64,000 bases of DNA from Granulicella arctica (lineage in GTDB: Bacteria > Acidobacteriota > Terriglobia > Terriglobales > Acidobacteriaceae), in NCBI RefSeq assembly GCF_013410065.1, contig NZ_JACCCW010000002.1:1789422-1853421 (forward strand), given 5' to 3'. Under the pieces are notes generated by a model. That model was not told where the DNA came from, did no database searches, and saw only the letters and a list, made by a program, of their open reading frames with translations. Below are positions 24,544 to 33,566 of the stretch, in pieces. The position numbers and the translations under genes are program-made. Position 1 is the stretch's first letter; every line of letters begins with the position of its first letter.

Positions 24544-26871
24544 ATGCTCAAAATTACCCCAAAAAACATCGTTGCCTTTCTATTCCTCACCGCATGGCCC
24601 CTTTCGGCCCAGGTGAACACAGGCGAACTCCGCATCAGGGTGACTGACCGTGCTTCTCTCGGTCTCAAAGCTGCCGTCACGTTATCGAGCGACGGAAATG
24701 AGTATCATACGACGCTCGCAACCGCTGACGACGGCACTATTATCGTCAAGCCTCTAACGTATGGCGTGTATCGCCTCAAGGTTGATAAACAAGGCTTTAC
24801 AACGATTTCAAACACCTTCGAGGTGAGGTCGGCAATCCCTGTCGAACAAAGGATTCAGCTCGAAGTTGCCCCTGTAGAAACGGTCGTGAAAGTAAGTGAT
24901 ACGGGCACTTTGGTCGATCCCCACAGCCCTTCCTCGATCATGCAAATCGGCTCCAAACAGATTCAGGAAAGACTAGGTTCGCTTCCGGGAAGATCTGTAC
25001 AGGATCTTGTCAACTCTCAGCCTGGTTGGCTTTATGAAGGCAACGCTGTTTTACACCCGCGCGGCTCCGAGTACCAGACGCAGCTTGTTGTCGATGGCAT
25101 TCCCCTTACCGACAACCGCTCTCCGAGCTTCGGCCCAGAGATCGAAGCGGATGATCTCGACTCTTTGAGCATCTATACCGCTGGCTTTCCTCCGGAGTAC
25201 GGAAGAAAACTGGGCGGAGTTGTTGAACTAACTACACGAAGAGAGCAGCAGGCAGGTCTTCACGGCCAACTGACTTTCTCCGGTGGAAGCTATGACACCT
25301 TGCAGTCCTTCGGGCAATTACAGGATACCTGGGGCAAGAACACCTTATTTGCAACGGCCTCTGGCAGTGGAACCAGCCACTATCTCAATCCCGTAGTCCC
25401 GGAAAATTTTACGAACAATGGAACTACCGGCGACTTCTCTCTCAAGTATGAGAGAGAGCTCACGCCGAGCGACCGCCTCGTCATGAGTGTCCGGCATGAA
25501 CTTTCGCGTTATGAGATTCCAAACGAACTTGTGCAACAGCAAGCTGGACAGATTCAAAATGGCGACAACTTCGAGACCATGGGTACGGTCAATTACCAGC
25601 ACATCTTCTCTGCTGATATGCTAGCCAATCTATCGGGGATGGTGAGAGACAACGCGAACGATCTTTATTCAAACCAGAATTCCACCCCGATTATTGCGTT
25701 CCAGCACAACCGTTTCCGTGAAGGATATTTCAAAGGAACTATCTCCCTTCATTACAAAAATCAAGAGTTAAAAGCAGGAATCGAATCCGACGCGACCTTT
25801 CTACATGAAGACTTCAACTATGTCATCACCGATCCTACCCAGTTCGACGATGGAACTCCGACCAGTCTCACCTTTGTGCAAAGCCGACCAGATCTGGAGC
25901 AGTCGGCATTCGTAGAAGATCTGATCCGCCTGGATAAATGGACAGTCAATGCCGGCTTGCGTTGGGATCATTACCAGCTTCTGCTCAATCAGAATGCATT
26001 CAGCCCGCGAGTCTCTATCGGACGCTACATTCCTTGGCTGAATGCTACTTTGCATGTCTCCTATGACCGAATCTTTCAGACGCCCTCCAGCGAAAATATC
26101 CTACTTTCCAGTTCGCCTCTGATCACATCCCTGGAACCTCAGGTCTTGAGACTGCCAGTAAAACCCTCGATTGGAAACTACTATGAAACGGGGCTAACAA
26201 AGGCGTTCTCAAACAAGCTACGGCTTGATACCAACTTCTTCCGCAGGGATGTTCGAAACTACGCCGACGACGATCAGCTATTGAACACTGGCGTCAGCTA
26301 TCCTATTGCCTTTGATAAGGCAGTCATCTACGGTGCAGAGGGAAAACTGGAGTTGGTTCGTCTAGGTAAGTTGTCGGGATTCGTGAGCTACTCTTATATC
26401 GTCGGCAATGCATGGTTTCCGGTTACCGGCGGCCTCTTTCTGGGAGACGATGTAACCAGCGCCTTGACGCAACTTACCGGACATTTTCCCGACTCGCAGG
26501 ATCAGCGCAATACCGTAAGGACACGGTTCCAGTATCAGTTGCTGCCTCGTCTATGGTTGGCAGCCGGGCTCTCCTCAGGATCCGGTCTGCCCTTTAGCTA
26601 TCAGGGAACCTATCAGGAAGCTTTCGCGCAGTATGGTCTACAGGTCGTGAGCAGAGTTAACTTTGATCGAGGCCGCGTCGATCCCTCTCTCGCGCTAACC
26701 ACATCGGTAGGAGCTGATCTTTACAAGACCGAGAAGCTCACCATGCGTCTTCAGGCGGACGGAGACAACTTGAATAACAGGCTCAACATTCTCGACTTCG
26801 GGGGGCTCTTCTCAGGGAATGCAATCGCGCCTGGACGCAGTTACAATTTTCGCCTCAATACAAGTTTTTAG
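24544..26871 (+). CDS. TonB-dependent outer-membrane receptor
   Basis: A 775-residue protein with signal peptide (AWPLSAQ). Residues about 25-110 form a carboxypeptidase-regulatory-like beta-sandwich. A plug domain follows (about 130-235) with RSVQDLVNSQPGW, YQTQLVVDGIPLTD and PPEYGRKLGGVVELTT. The rest is a beta-barrel ending in YNFRLNTSF with terminal Phe, a Bam signal. At under 800 residues it is shorter than the ~1100-residue Oar-type receptors common in the phylum. It probably imports a glycan or siderophore; divergence from the ThuA operon suggests a sugar derivative. Confidence 0.9.
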   Translation: MLKITPKNIVAFLFLTAWPLSAQVNTGELRIRVTDRASLGLKAAVTLSSDGNEYHTTLATADDGTIIVKPLTYGVYRLKVDKQGFTTISNTFEVRSAIPVEQRIQLEVAPVETVVKVSDTGTLVDPHSPSSIMQIGSKQIQERLGSLPGRSVQDLVNSQPGWLYEGNAVLHPRGSEYQTQLVVDGIPLTDNRSPSFGPEIEADDLDSLSIYTAGFPPEYGRKLGGVVELTTRREQQAGLHGQLTFSGGSYDTLQSFGQLQDTWGKNTLFATASGSGTSHYLNPVVPENFTNNGTTGDFSLKYERELTPSDRLVMSVRHELSRYEIPNELVQQQAGQIQNGDNFETMGTVNYQHIFSADMLANLSGMVRDNANDLYSNQNSTPIIAFQHNRFREGYFKGTISLHYKNQELKAGIESDATFLHEDFNYVITDPTQFDDGTPTSLTFVQSRPDLEQSAFVEDLIRLDKWTVNAGLRWDHYQLLLNQNAFSPRVSIGRYIPWLNATLHVSYDRIFQTPSSENILLSSSPLITSLEPQVLRLPVKPSIGNYYETGLTKAFSNKLRLDTNFFRRDVRNYADDDQLLNTGVSYPIAFDKAVIYGAEGKLELVRLGKLSGFVSYSYIVGNAWFPVTGGLFLGDDVTSALTQLTGHFPDSQDQRNTVRTRFQYQLLPRLWLAAGLSSGSGLPFSYQGTYQEAFAQYGLQVVSRVNFDRGRVDPSLALTTSVGADLYKTEKLTMRLQADGDNLNNRLNILDFGGLFSGNAIAPGRSYNFRLNTSF

Positions 26872-26951
26872 TTACTTACGACTAAATCGAGCAAGCAGCT
26901 TCTGCATAGTGCCCTATAACAGCAAGCTTCTGCTCTCCCAGGCCATAAAAT

Positions 26952-26989
26952 GGGTAGCAACGTGCAAAATCTTTTGCACGTTGCTACCC
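26952..26989. terminator. Strong stem-loop between convergent genes
   Basis: An 18-base perfect stem (GGGTAGCAACGTGCAAAA at 26952-26969, complement at 26972-26989) closes on a two-base centre flanked by A/T. It lies between the receptor stop and the M1 peptidase stop. A clear T tract is lacking on both sides, although ATTTTAT follows on the minus strand. Likely a shared bidirectional terminator. Confidence 0.6.
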
Positions 26990-27040
26990 GCTTACTTGAT
27001 CTCAGTCTGCTAAGTCCGTTGAGCTAGCAACTGGTCGTCA

Positions 27041-29059
27041 TTACTCTTGTTTCTTTTCGTTATTGCTGCGGTTGTCATCCGGTAGCACATGATCTGGATC
27101 GACCACAACCGAGGCGATGGGCGTCTTGTTCTCGAGCGTCCACACATATGTCCCCTTGGACAACCACGTCTCCACAGGAAGCTTTACCCGTGTCTTCGTA
27201 CTGTCCTTGAAGGTCACCTCGACTGTTGTTGGCAGAACAAGCTGACCGCGATTGCTGATGGTCACCTGCGAGCCTTCGATCTTGTCCACAGCCACATCGT
27301 ACTTCCAGTTGTTCAGGTACCAGCCGCGCCAGAACCAGCTCAGGTCCTCACCACCCTCGCTCTCCATCTCGCGGAAGAAGTCCGATGGCGACGGATGCTT
27401 ATACGCCCAATCCTTGATGTACTTCCGGAAGGCCCAATCGAAGCGCTCCGGCCCAAGTATCTGCTCGCGCAGCAGCACCATCCCATACGCTCCCTTGAAG
27501 TAGCTGACCGGGTGCCCAAGCTGCATCGGATACGCATCCGCCGGTGCCATCACCGTCGGGGCATCGGGATTGTCCAACACCTTCAGGATCATGTCCGGCG
27601 GCTCACCACCTGCCGAATACTCCGAGTCTCGCTTCGGGCCATACTTCCCACCCGCATACTCCGCCGATTCTTCGATATCGATAAAGGTGTTGAAGCCCTC
27701 ATCCATAAATGCATGACGCCGCTCATTCGAGCCCACAATCATCGGGAACCAGGTGTGCCCGAACTCATGCGCGGTCAGCCAGAAGAAGAAGGGACCCTTA
27801 TCCGTAATCCCGTCGAACACCACACCCGGATACTCCATACCGCTCGAGAACCCGGCGATGCTCACCGCCGCCGGCCACTGATACGGATACCAATGCTTCG
27901 AGAAGCGCTCGATCGTGTCCTTCGTATACTCCGTCGACTTATCCCAAGCATCCGGTCCTGCGCTCTCTGGCGGATAGACACTCATCGCCAGCGACTTCTT
28001 TCCATCCGGCAGATTGATCCGAGCCGCGTCCCACACGAACGTCGGCGATGCACTCCACACCACATCACGCGTATGGTCCATATGGAAGTGCCACGTGAGC
28101 GTCCCGTCTTGTTTCGGCCTGCTCGCTGGATCGTTCACCTCTGCAAGCGTACGGATATACACCGTCTTATCGCTGTTCCGGGCCTGCTCCAAACGATCGA
28201 TCTCCGTCTTCGTCAGGACATCCTTCGGGTTCACCAACTCACCCGAGCCCGCAACGATCATGTTCGAAGGAACCGTCACGAAGTAGTCGAAGTGCCCATA
28301 CTCCAGGTAAAACTCGCTTCCGATGTACGGCAGCGTGTCCCATCCGCGCAGATCGTCATACACGCACATGCGCGGATACCACTGCGCCATGTCATAGATC
28401 TCACCCTGCTTCGACATCCCCCACGAGGTGCGTCCGCCCCACACACCGGGGATCTGGTAGTGATATTTGATGTGGATCTTCAACTGGCCGCCATGGCTCC
28501 TCAGCGGCTCCGCCAATCGGATCTGCATCCGTGTGTCATTGACGATGTAATCAGCCTTGCTCGTCTGTTTGCCGGACTCAATCTCCACAGAGTCGAACTC
28601 ATAACCTTCCGTCGTCGTCTTCTCTGGAGCCGCCGCAACTGGCTCCGCATTCGCCCTGCGCCCGCGCCGTGCGCCGCCACTCATCAGGAGACCACGGGAA
28701 TCCTTCCGATAGATGTTCTGCTCCAGTTGCACCCATAGGCTTGGCAACACATCGGGGCTGTTATTCGTATAGGTGATTGTCTCGTCGGTATGCAGCTCCT
28801 TGGCCGCAGTATCCAAAGCCGCGTGGAGCTCATAGCTGGCCTCGTTCTGCCAATAGTTTGGCCCCGGCGCGCCATTGCTGGAGCGGTACACATTCACCGG
28901 AGAGGGCAAAGTCAACGGAGCGAAGGTCAACCGCGGATCATAGGGCGACTCCACACCCGGCGCAGTCTGCGCGAACGCTCCTGCAAGAGGGGACAGAAGT
29001 AAAGCCGAAAACAACAGCCCAAGGTAGCATCGGCAAGAAGATAAGCAAACAGATCGCAC
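27041..29059 (-). CDS. Secreted M1-family zinc metallopeptidase
   Basis: A 672-residue gluzincin with signal peptide (LAGAFAQ). The zinc site is HEFGH at 431-435 with the third ligand Glu454 in FMDEGFNTF. The exopeptidase motif that normally reads GAMEN is SGMEYPG at 406-412, as in acidobacterial members. An Ala/Arg-rich insert (GGARRGRRANAEP) at 128-140 looks like a disordered loop. It probably trims peptides in the periplasm or outside. No operon partner. Confidence 0.88.
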   Translation of the reverse strand: MRSVCLSSCRCYLGLLFSALLLSPLAGAFAQTAPGVESPYDPRLTFAPLTLPSPVNVYRSSNGAPGPNYWQNEASYELHAALDTAAKELHTDETITYTNNSPDVLPSLWVQLEQNIYRKDSRGLLMSGGARRGRRANAEPVAAAPEKTTTEGYEFDSVEIESGKQTSKADYIVNDTRMQIRLAEPLRSHGGQLKIHIKYHYQIPGVWGGRTSWGMSKQGEIYDMAQWYPRMCVYDDLRGWDTLPYIGSEFYLEYGHFDYFVTVPSNMIVAGSGELVNPKDVLTKTEIDRLEQARNSDKTVYIRTLAEVNDPASRPKQDGTLTWHFHMDHTRDVVWSASPTFVWDAARINLPDGKKSLAMSVYPPESAGPDAWDKSTEYTKDTIERFSKHWYPYQWPAAVSIAGFSSGMEYPGVVFDGITDKGPFFFWLTAHEFGHTWFPMIVGSNERRHAFMDEGFNTFIDIEESAEYAGGKYGPKRDSEYSAGGEPPDMILKVLDNPDAPTVMAPADAYPMQLGHPVSYFKGAYGMVLLREQILGPERFDWAFRKYIKDWAYKHPSPSDFFREMESEGGEDLSWFWRGWYLNNWKYDVAVDKIEGSQVTISNRGQLVLPTTVEVTFKDSTKTRVKLPVETWLSKGTYVWTLENKTPIASVVVDPDHVLPDDNRSNNEKKQE

Positions 29060-29216
29060 GAGGATCTCTCTTTCGTAGATTGATTTTAAGAATCTATGTC
29101 TGAACTATACGTTTAGTAAGCACAAAAGACGCCGAAAGAAGATAAACCAGGCGGCCAATCGCACGAAGCTACAGATCAGAGCGATACGTTAGGATGATCA
29201 CACGATCATTCCTACT

Positions 29217-29460
29217 GTGAAGCTGACACTCAAGCCCATACCACGCCGTCATGGAGAATAGCGTGGCTCCTCGGACTGGGCGTCCTCGTCAACTACTTTG
29301 ACCGGGTCAATCTTTCCGTCTCGCATGACGGCTCTACACAGCCTTTGGGCCACCTACCGTCATCTTCGGCGATCTCTCCATCGCGTACATCTGGACCTAT
29401 GCGCTCTGCCAGCTTCCTGGGGGCATTTTGCAGAATATCGATGCGGCGTGGATCAAATAT
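29217..29460 (+). pseudogene. MFS transporter (ACS-like), frameshifted N-terminal fragment
   Basis: Three reading frames each hold part of one protein: VKLTLKPIPRR (from GTG 29217), then WRIAWLLGLGVLVNYFDRVN and SVSH (from 29252), then IFGDLSIAYIWTYALCQLPG in a third frame. Together they match the first two membrane helices of hexuronate/galactonate-type MFS transporters (NYFDRVNLSVS is diagnostic). At least two frameshifts separate them, and the homology ends before the GH8 stop on the other strand. The rest of the transporter is missing. Confidence 0.75.
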
Positions 29461-29490
29461 CCCTGCGGCAATACTCGAGACTCAGCGAGA

Positions 29491-30843
29491 TTACTTCGGT
29501 CCCCAGATACGGAAATTTCCGCTACAGTGGAGCAGGCTCATCATGTAGAGCATGCCGTCATAGTAGCGCTGCTCTCCCGATGGAACCGGAGCCTTCCAGA
29601 GTTCGGCGAGAAATACCTTCGACTTCTCCCCTGGCGTGGCTGCAAGCGACGCAGTAGCAGTCGTCGCGACCATCCCCGTGGAACGACGCGTCGAGAGCGG
29701 CTTGCCATCGAGCGTGTAGCGATCAGCCAGGGTGTTAACGCCCTGGCTCAAAAGAAACTTCTGAATCCGATCGCTCAAAACAGGCTCCTGCGGCTCCTTA
29801 TGCCACCACGAATAATCGACCGACCAGTTGCTGGCAGTACGCCATGAATCATAGGAAAAGGTCGCTGACATCGGATTGAACGACTCGCGCGGAGTACCGT
29901 CAAAGTTAGCGTAGTCGGACGAAAGCCCCGTAGTTGGATTGGTAGCTTTCTGGAAAAAAGCTCGACTGACAGTAGTAGCTTCGGCCCAGAAAAGACGGTC
30001 CTCAATCGGTCCCCAGCGAGACCACAGCTCATAAAATGCAGGTAGATGATAAGAGGGATCGGTGAAGCTGTTGCGGTCGCCGCCGGGGACGAAGAGAATC
30101 ATCTTCGCCTGCTCGTTCACCATGGGGCCAACGGTGCGCGACACGTTCTTGCGAGGTGGAGAGCCAGCGCGCACTGGTGGAACGAACGGCGGCTCGCCCG
30201 GCTTCAGCCGAAAAGGCGGCGTGCCTGTCTGAACCGGGTGATGACGCATCAGCGAGAGAATACGATCAGCCTGCGCTTTGTAGTTATAGATACCAGTGCC
30301 ATTACCCCAGCGGTTCGCGGCGAAATAGAGACTCATGACAAAGTACTCTTCGCCATCGGGAGCAGGCGAGTCCGAACGCGGCGTACCGTCTGTATACATG
30401 GACCACGAGAAGTAGCCAGCCGACGGGTTCGCCGGATCGGTAATGAGCATATATGTATTAGCCCAATTCCAGATAGCATCGAACTCATGCTTGTGATTCA
30501 TTTGAACGGCGATCATCATGCCATACGACATGCCCTCGGTACGCGCATCTTTGTTCGCTACGTCCGTGATGTACGCGAGCGGGCCGTTAGCGTTACTGCC
30601 GACCTCGTAGTAGAGCGCCTGCGTATTTTTGTCACCATGGAAAAACTGATCGAAGGCCGCATCGACCTTGGTGCGACTCTCTTTCTGGTTATGACCAAGT
30701 TGCTCGGCAAACAGATCCCTGTAGTGGCCTGTGGCATACGCACCCGAACCATCGTTAGCCATCCGTTTCGCGCCAAAGGCAAGCGGAGTAATAAACACTG
30801 TAGAGAGTGCGGCAAAAAGAAGCGAGCGTCGAACGACATTCAT
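29491..30843 (-). CDS. Secreted glycoside hydrolase family 8 (exo-oligoxylanase-like)
   Basis: From the ATG at 30843 (after GGAGG) the protein has 450 residues with a signal peptide (VFITPLAFGA). GH8 features are TEGMSYGMMIAVQM with the general acid Glu, DGTPRSDSPAPDGEEYF with the acidic residues near the base, and the Trp-rich SVDYSWWHKEP. GH8 includes reducing-end xylose-releasing exo-oligoxylanases, chitosanases and endoglucanases. Next to GH67 and GH3 genes the oligoxylanase role is most likely. The frame is open 27 codons upstream but without a ribosome site. Confidence 0.86.
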   Translation of the reverse strand: MNVVRRSLLFAALSTVFITPLAFGAKRMANDGSGAYATGHYRDLFAEQLGHNQKESRTKVDAAFDQFFHGDKNTQALYYEVGSNANGPLAYITDVANKDARTEGMSYGMMIAVQMNHKHEFDAIWNWANTYMLITDPANPSAGYFSWSMYTDGTPRSDSPAPDGEEYFVMSLYFAANRWGNGTGIYNYKAQADRILSLMRHHPVQTGTPPFRLKPGEPPFVPPVRAGSPPRKNVSRTVGPMVNEQAKMILFVPGGDRNSFTDPSYHLPAFYELWSRWGPIEDRLFWAEATTVSRAFFQKATNPTTGLSSDYANFDGTPRESFNPMSATFSYDSWRTASNWSVDYSWWHKEPQEPVLSDRIQKFLLSQGVNTLADRYTLDGKPLSTRRSTGMVATTATASLAATPGEKSKVFLAELWKAPVPSGEQRYYDGMLYMMSLLHCSGNFRIWGPK

Positions 30844-31001
30844 CGTAGGCCTCCAGGTGTCGAACTGACTTAGACAAAATCGGCGATGCAATCGCATTGC
30901 GAGCCAAGTGGCAATAGCTACCAATCATTCAACTTTATCGAGTTTGTGCGCGATAAGGTTGAGATCAGGCGAACACGCGATGAGTCTGGCGGCAGTAATT
31001 T

Positions 31002-33566
31002 TCATTTCATGATCTCGATATAGTCAACAGGAGCGGGCTCGCCATTGTTGGGAGTTCCCCGAAGCATCAGAGTGTCGCCCGGCTTGAGAGCAATACCGGA
31101 AACAGTAAAGCGAGTGCTAGTACTGCCATCGAGCTGCGTATCGACCACAGCAGGAGGAAGGATGTCATCGGCAATCCAATGGGCAATAGGCTTGCCGTCA
31201 AGCAGAAGCTCATACTGCGCATCGCCGACACGAAGATCGAAGTACTGAACAGCCATCTTATAACTACCAACTGGCCTATCGAGTTTCACCGTAAGCGTAC
31301 ACGCAGCAGCGCGATTGCAGACCACCGCCTTGCCTCCGGATGCAGTCTCCCACGGCGTAACGTCTACCGACGTGTACCCATCGGCCTGCATCGATTCAGC
31401 TTCGATGCGATTCGGATAATGACCGACCCGACCCCTCGTATCAGCAATGCCCGACATGCGCAGAAACCACTCGCTGACAGCATCGCGCCACACAATGGCG
31501 TGACCAGCCTGGTACATAAAAAGTTTCAGCGTCTTCTCATAACGCTCTTCGTCGATGAGCCCCTGAAGCTGCTCCCAGCGCGGCGCATAAGTAGCGACAG
31601 TCGCCGCCCCTTTATAGTGCGAGTCGTAGACATGCTGCACGACGGTCTTACCATTGTGCAGCACGTAGTTATACGGAACATGATGCATGAAGAGAAGAAG
31701 TTCATCCGGGCAGGTCGTAAGCGACTCGTAGACCTTCGCCAGCTCCGGCGGATACTGGCCGATATAACCAGTCCCGGTAGCAACAGTACGATCTATGCCG
31801 ATGCCTTTATTATCAGCACGCAGCCATTGCCCCCATCCGTTGCGTTCGGCGGACTCAATGCCGGGGCCATAGTGAATGCCGATAATATTCGTAAGTGTTC
31901 CAAGACCAAGCGGACCGCTGTACTCTTCATACGCATGCCATGAGCCACGTTGAAGATCGTCAATCGTAGAGACAACCTTAGGATTATTCCCCCATGTAAG
32001 TCGTGTCCACGAATCGAGAATCTCGTCACTGGTCAGGTCAGGGTTCCAGGCAAGCTTGCCGAAACCATAGAGGTTCGACATCGCCATGGGATGGTGCATC
32101 CAGTTAGTATCAAGGCCAACGTTCACGACCCCAGCAAACCCGCCGAGCGGTTGATGGAAACTCCTTCCTTCGACAATCTCCTTGACCGGTGTGCTCCGAT
32201 TCTGCGCACGCAGATCCGTGTCGAGCGCAGCCTTCCACATAGGAACAAGAAAGACCATATGGCGCTGCTGGCCTGTGTACTCCTGCGTAACCTGCAACTC
32301 AATCGCCTGACTTGTGTGTTGCAACGCAGCAAAGAGCGGCGACAGCGGCTCACGCACCTGGAAATCAATTGGCCCATGTTTGATCTGGATGATAACGTTC
32401 GGCTCGAACCTTCCATCGAGCGCATGAAAGTTGTCATACCCCGCACGTGCCCGATCAGCCTTCAAGTCATGCCAGTCCAGATGATTGTTGTAGACGAACC
32501 CACGATACAGCACCACGCCGCCATGCGGTCTGAGCGCGCGAGCAACAACATTCGCCGCTTCGGCTGGAGTCCGTCCATACTTCGACGGTCCCAGGCGCCC
32601 CTCCGAATCCGCTTTGATGACAAACCCTCCGAAGTCCGGAATGAGACGATAGACCTCATCAGCCGTCTTCTGCCACCAAGCGACAACAGCGGGATCAAGC
32701 GGATCGAAGGTCGCCAAATGGTCCACAATCTGCGGACTTGAAAGATCAACCGAAAGCGACATGCGCACACCCCACGGTCTAAGCTGATCCGCGATGCGCG
32801 CAAGCTCGCGCAGCATCGCAGGGTCGAGCGTCCGCAGATCGGAATTGACGTTGTTGACCGTACAACCGTTGAGCCCGACCGAGGCAAGCAGGCGTCCATA
32901 CTCACTAACGCGACTCAGGTCCGCTCGCACATGGCCGCCGTCAAAGAAGATGCTGCGACCAGCATAGCCTCGCTCAATCGAGCCATCGAAGTTATCCCAC
33001 TGGTTCACCCATCGGACGGAAGCCGCAGGGGCTTCGCTCGCATCCGCTATAGGCTTCTGTGAAGCGAACTGCTCCAGCACATGAAAGACGCCATACAGTT
33101 CCCCGCGCTCTTCATCCCCGAAGATGACCCAGTAGACATGCCCCTTTTGCATCACCCTGACAACGGCGAATGCATCACCAGAGAGAGCCTTTTGCCGACA
33201 AACATTCCGCAGAAAATGACAGACCTCGGTCTGCGTCCCGAGGACAAACGCATCCTCTTGGGGCAATGTCTGAACCGCAACAAGACGGCTCCCCAACATG
33301 CTCTCCATCCCGCGTACCAGCTCCGTAGAAGCAGCCTGGGCAACCGGTGTAGTTCCAAGACTCAGGACACGATGCGGAAGTCCATCGTACTGGCGCAATA
33401 CGACAGGATCGTCGATATGGGCATATCGAAGCCATCCCTCATGACCGTCTTCGGCATAACTAGAAGCCGCCACAAGCATCGGCATAAGCAGCAACAGGAT
33501 TCGAAGGTGTCGAGCAAGTCCCATCGCATGCATATCTGCCACGCCAGTCTCAGGAGCTTCCATCAT
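31002..33566 (-). CDS. Secreted alpha-glucuronidase GH67 with C-terminal carbohydrate-binding domain
   Basis: An 854-residue protein. GH67 hallmarks are GFVIKADSEGRLGPSKYGR with the general acid Glu, and HALDGRFEPNVIIQIKHGPIDFQVREPLSPLF holding (in two parts) the catalytic Asp and Glu pair. Other family motifs are QWDNFDGSIERGYAG and GLDTNWMHHPMAMSN. Residues ~715-854 (YPNRIEAESMQADGYTSV...) resemble a CBM35/CBM6-type module. It removes 4-O-methylglucuronate from xylo-oligomers. The start overlaps the upstream GH3 stop by one base (TGATG), implying translational coupling; the next ATG (33533) would give a more standard signal peptide. Confidence 0.92.
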   Translation of the reverse strand: MMEAPETGVADMHAMGLARHLRILLLLMPMLVAASSYAEDGHEGWLRYAHIDDPVVLRQYDGLPHRVLSLGTTPVAQAASTELVRGMESMLGSRLVAVQTLPQEDAFVLGTQTEVCHFLRNVCRQKALSGDAFAVVRVMQKGHVYWVIFGDEERGELYGVFHVLEQFASQKPIADASEAPAASVRWVNQWDNFDGSIERGYAGRSIFFDGGHVRADLSRVSEYGRLLASVGLNGCTVNNVNSDLRTLDPAMLRELARIADQLRPWGVRMSLSVDLSSPQIVDHLATFDPLDPAVVAWWQKTADEVYRLIPDFGGFVIKADSEGRLGPSKYGRTPAEAANVVARALRPHGGVVLYRGFVYNNHLDWHDLKADRARAGYDNFHALDGRFEPNVIIQIKHGPIDFQVREPLSPLFAALQHTSQAIELQVTQEYTGQQRHMVFLVPMWKAALDTDLRAQNRSTPVKEIVEGRSFHQPLGGFAGVVNVGLDTNWMHHPMAMSNLYGFGKLAWNPDLTSDEILDSWTRLTWGNNPKVVSTIDDLQRGSWHAYEEYSGPLGLGTLTNIIGIHYGPGIESAERNGWGQWLRADNKGIGIDRTVATGTGYIGQYPPELAKVYESLTTCPDELLLFMHHVPYNYVLHNGKTVVQHVYDSHYKGAATVATYAPRWEQLQGLIDEERYEKTLKLFMYQAGHAIVWRDAVSEWFLRMSGIADTRGRVGHYPNRIEAESMQADGYTSVDVTPWETASGGKAVVCNRAAACTLTVKLDRPVGSYKMAVQYFDLRVGDAQYELLLDGKPIAHWIADDILPPAVVDTQLDGSTSTRFTVSGIALKPGDTLMLRGTPNNGEPAPVDYIEIMK

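Noticed and set aside
27089..28738. 549-codon plus-strand frame opposite the M1 peptidase
   Set aside because: Arg/His-rich antisense shadow of a GC-rich gene without any motif.
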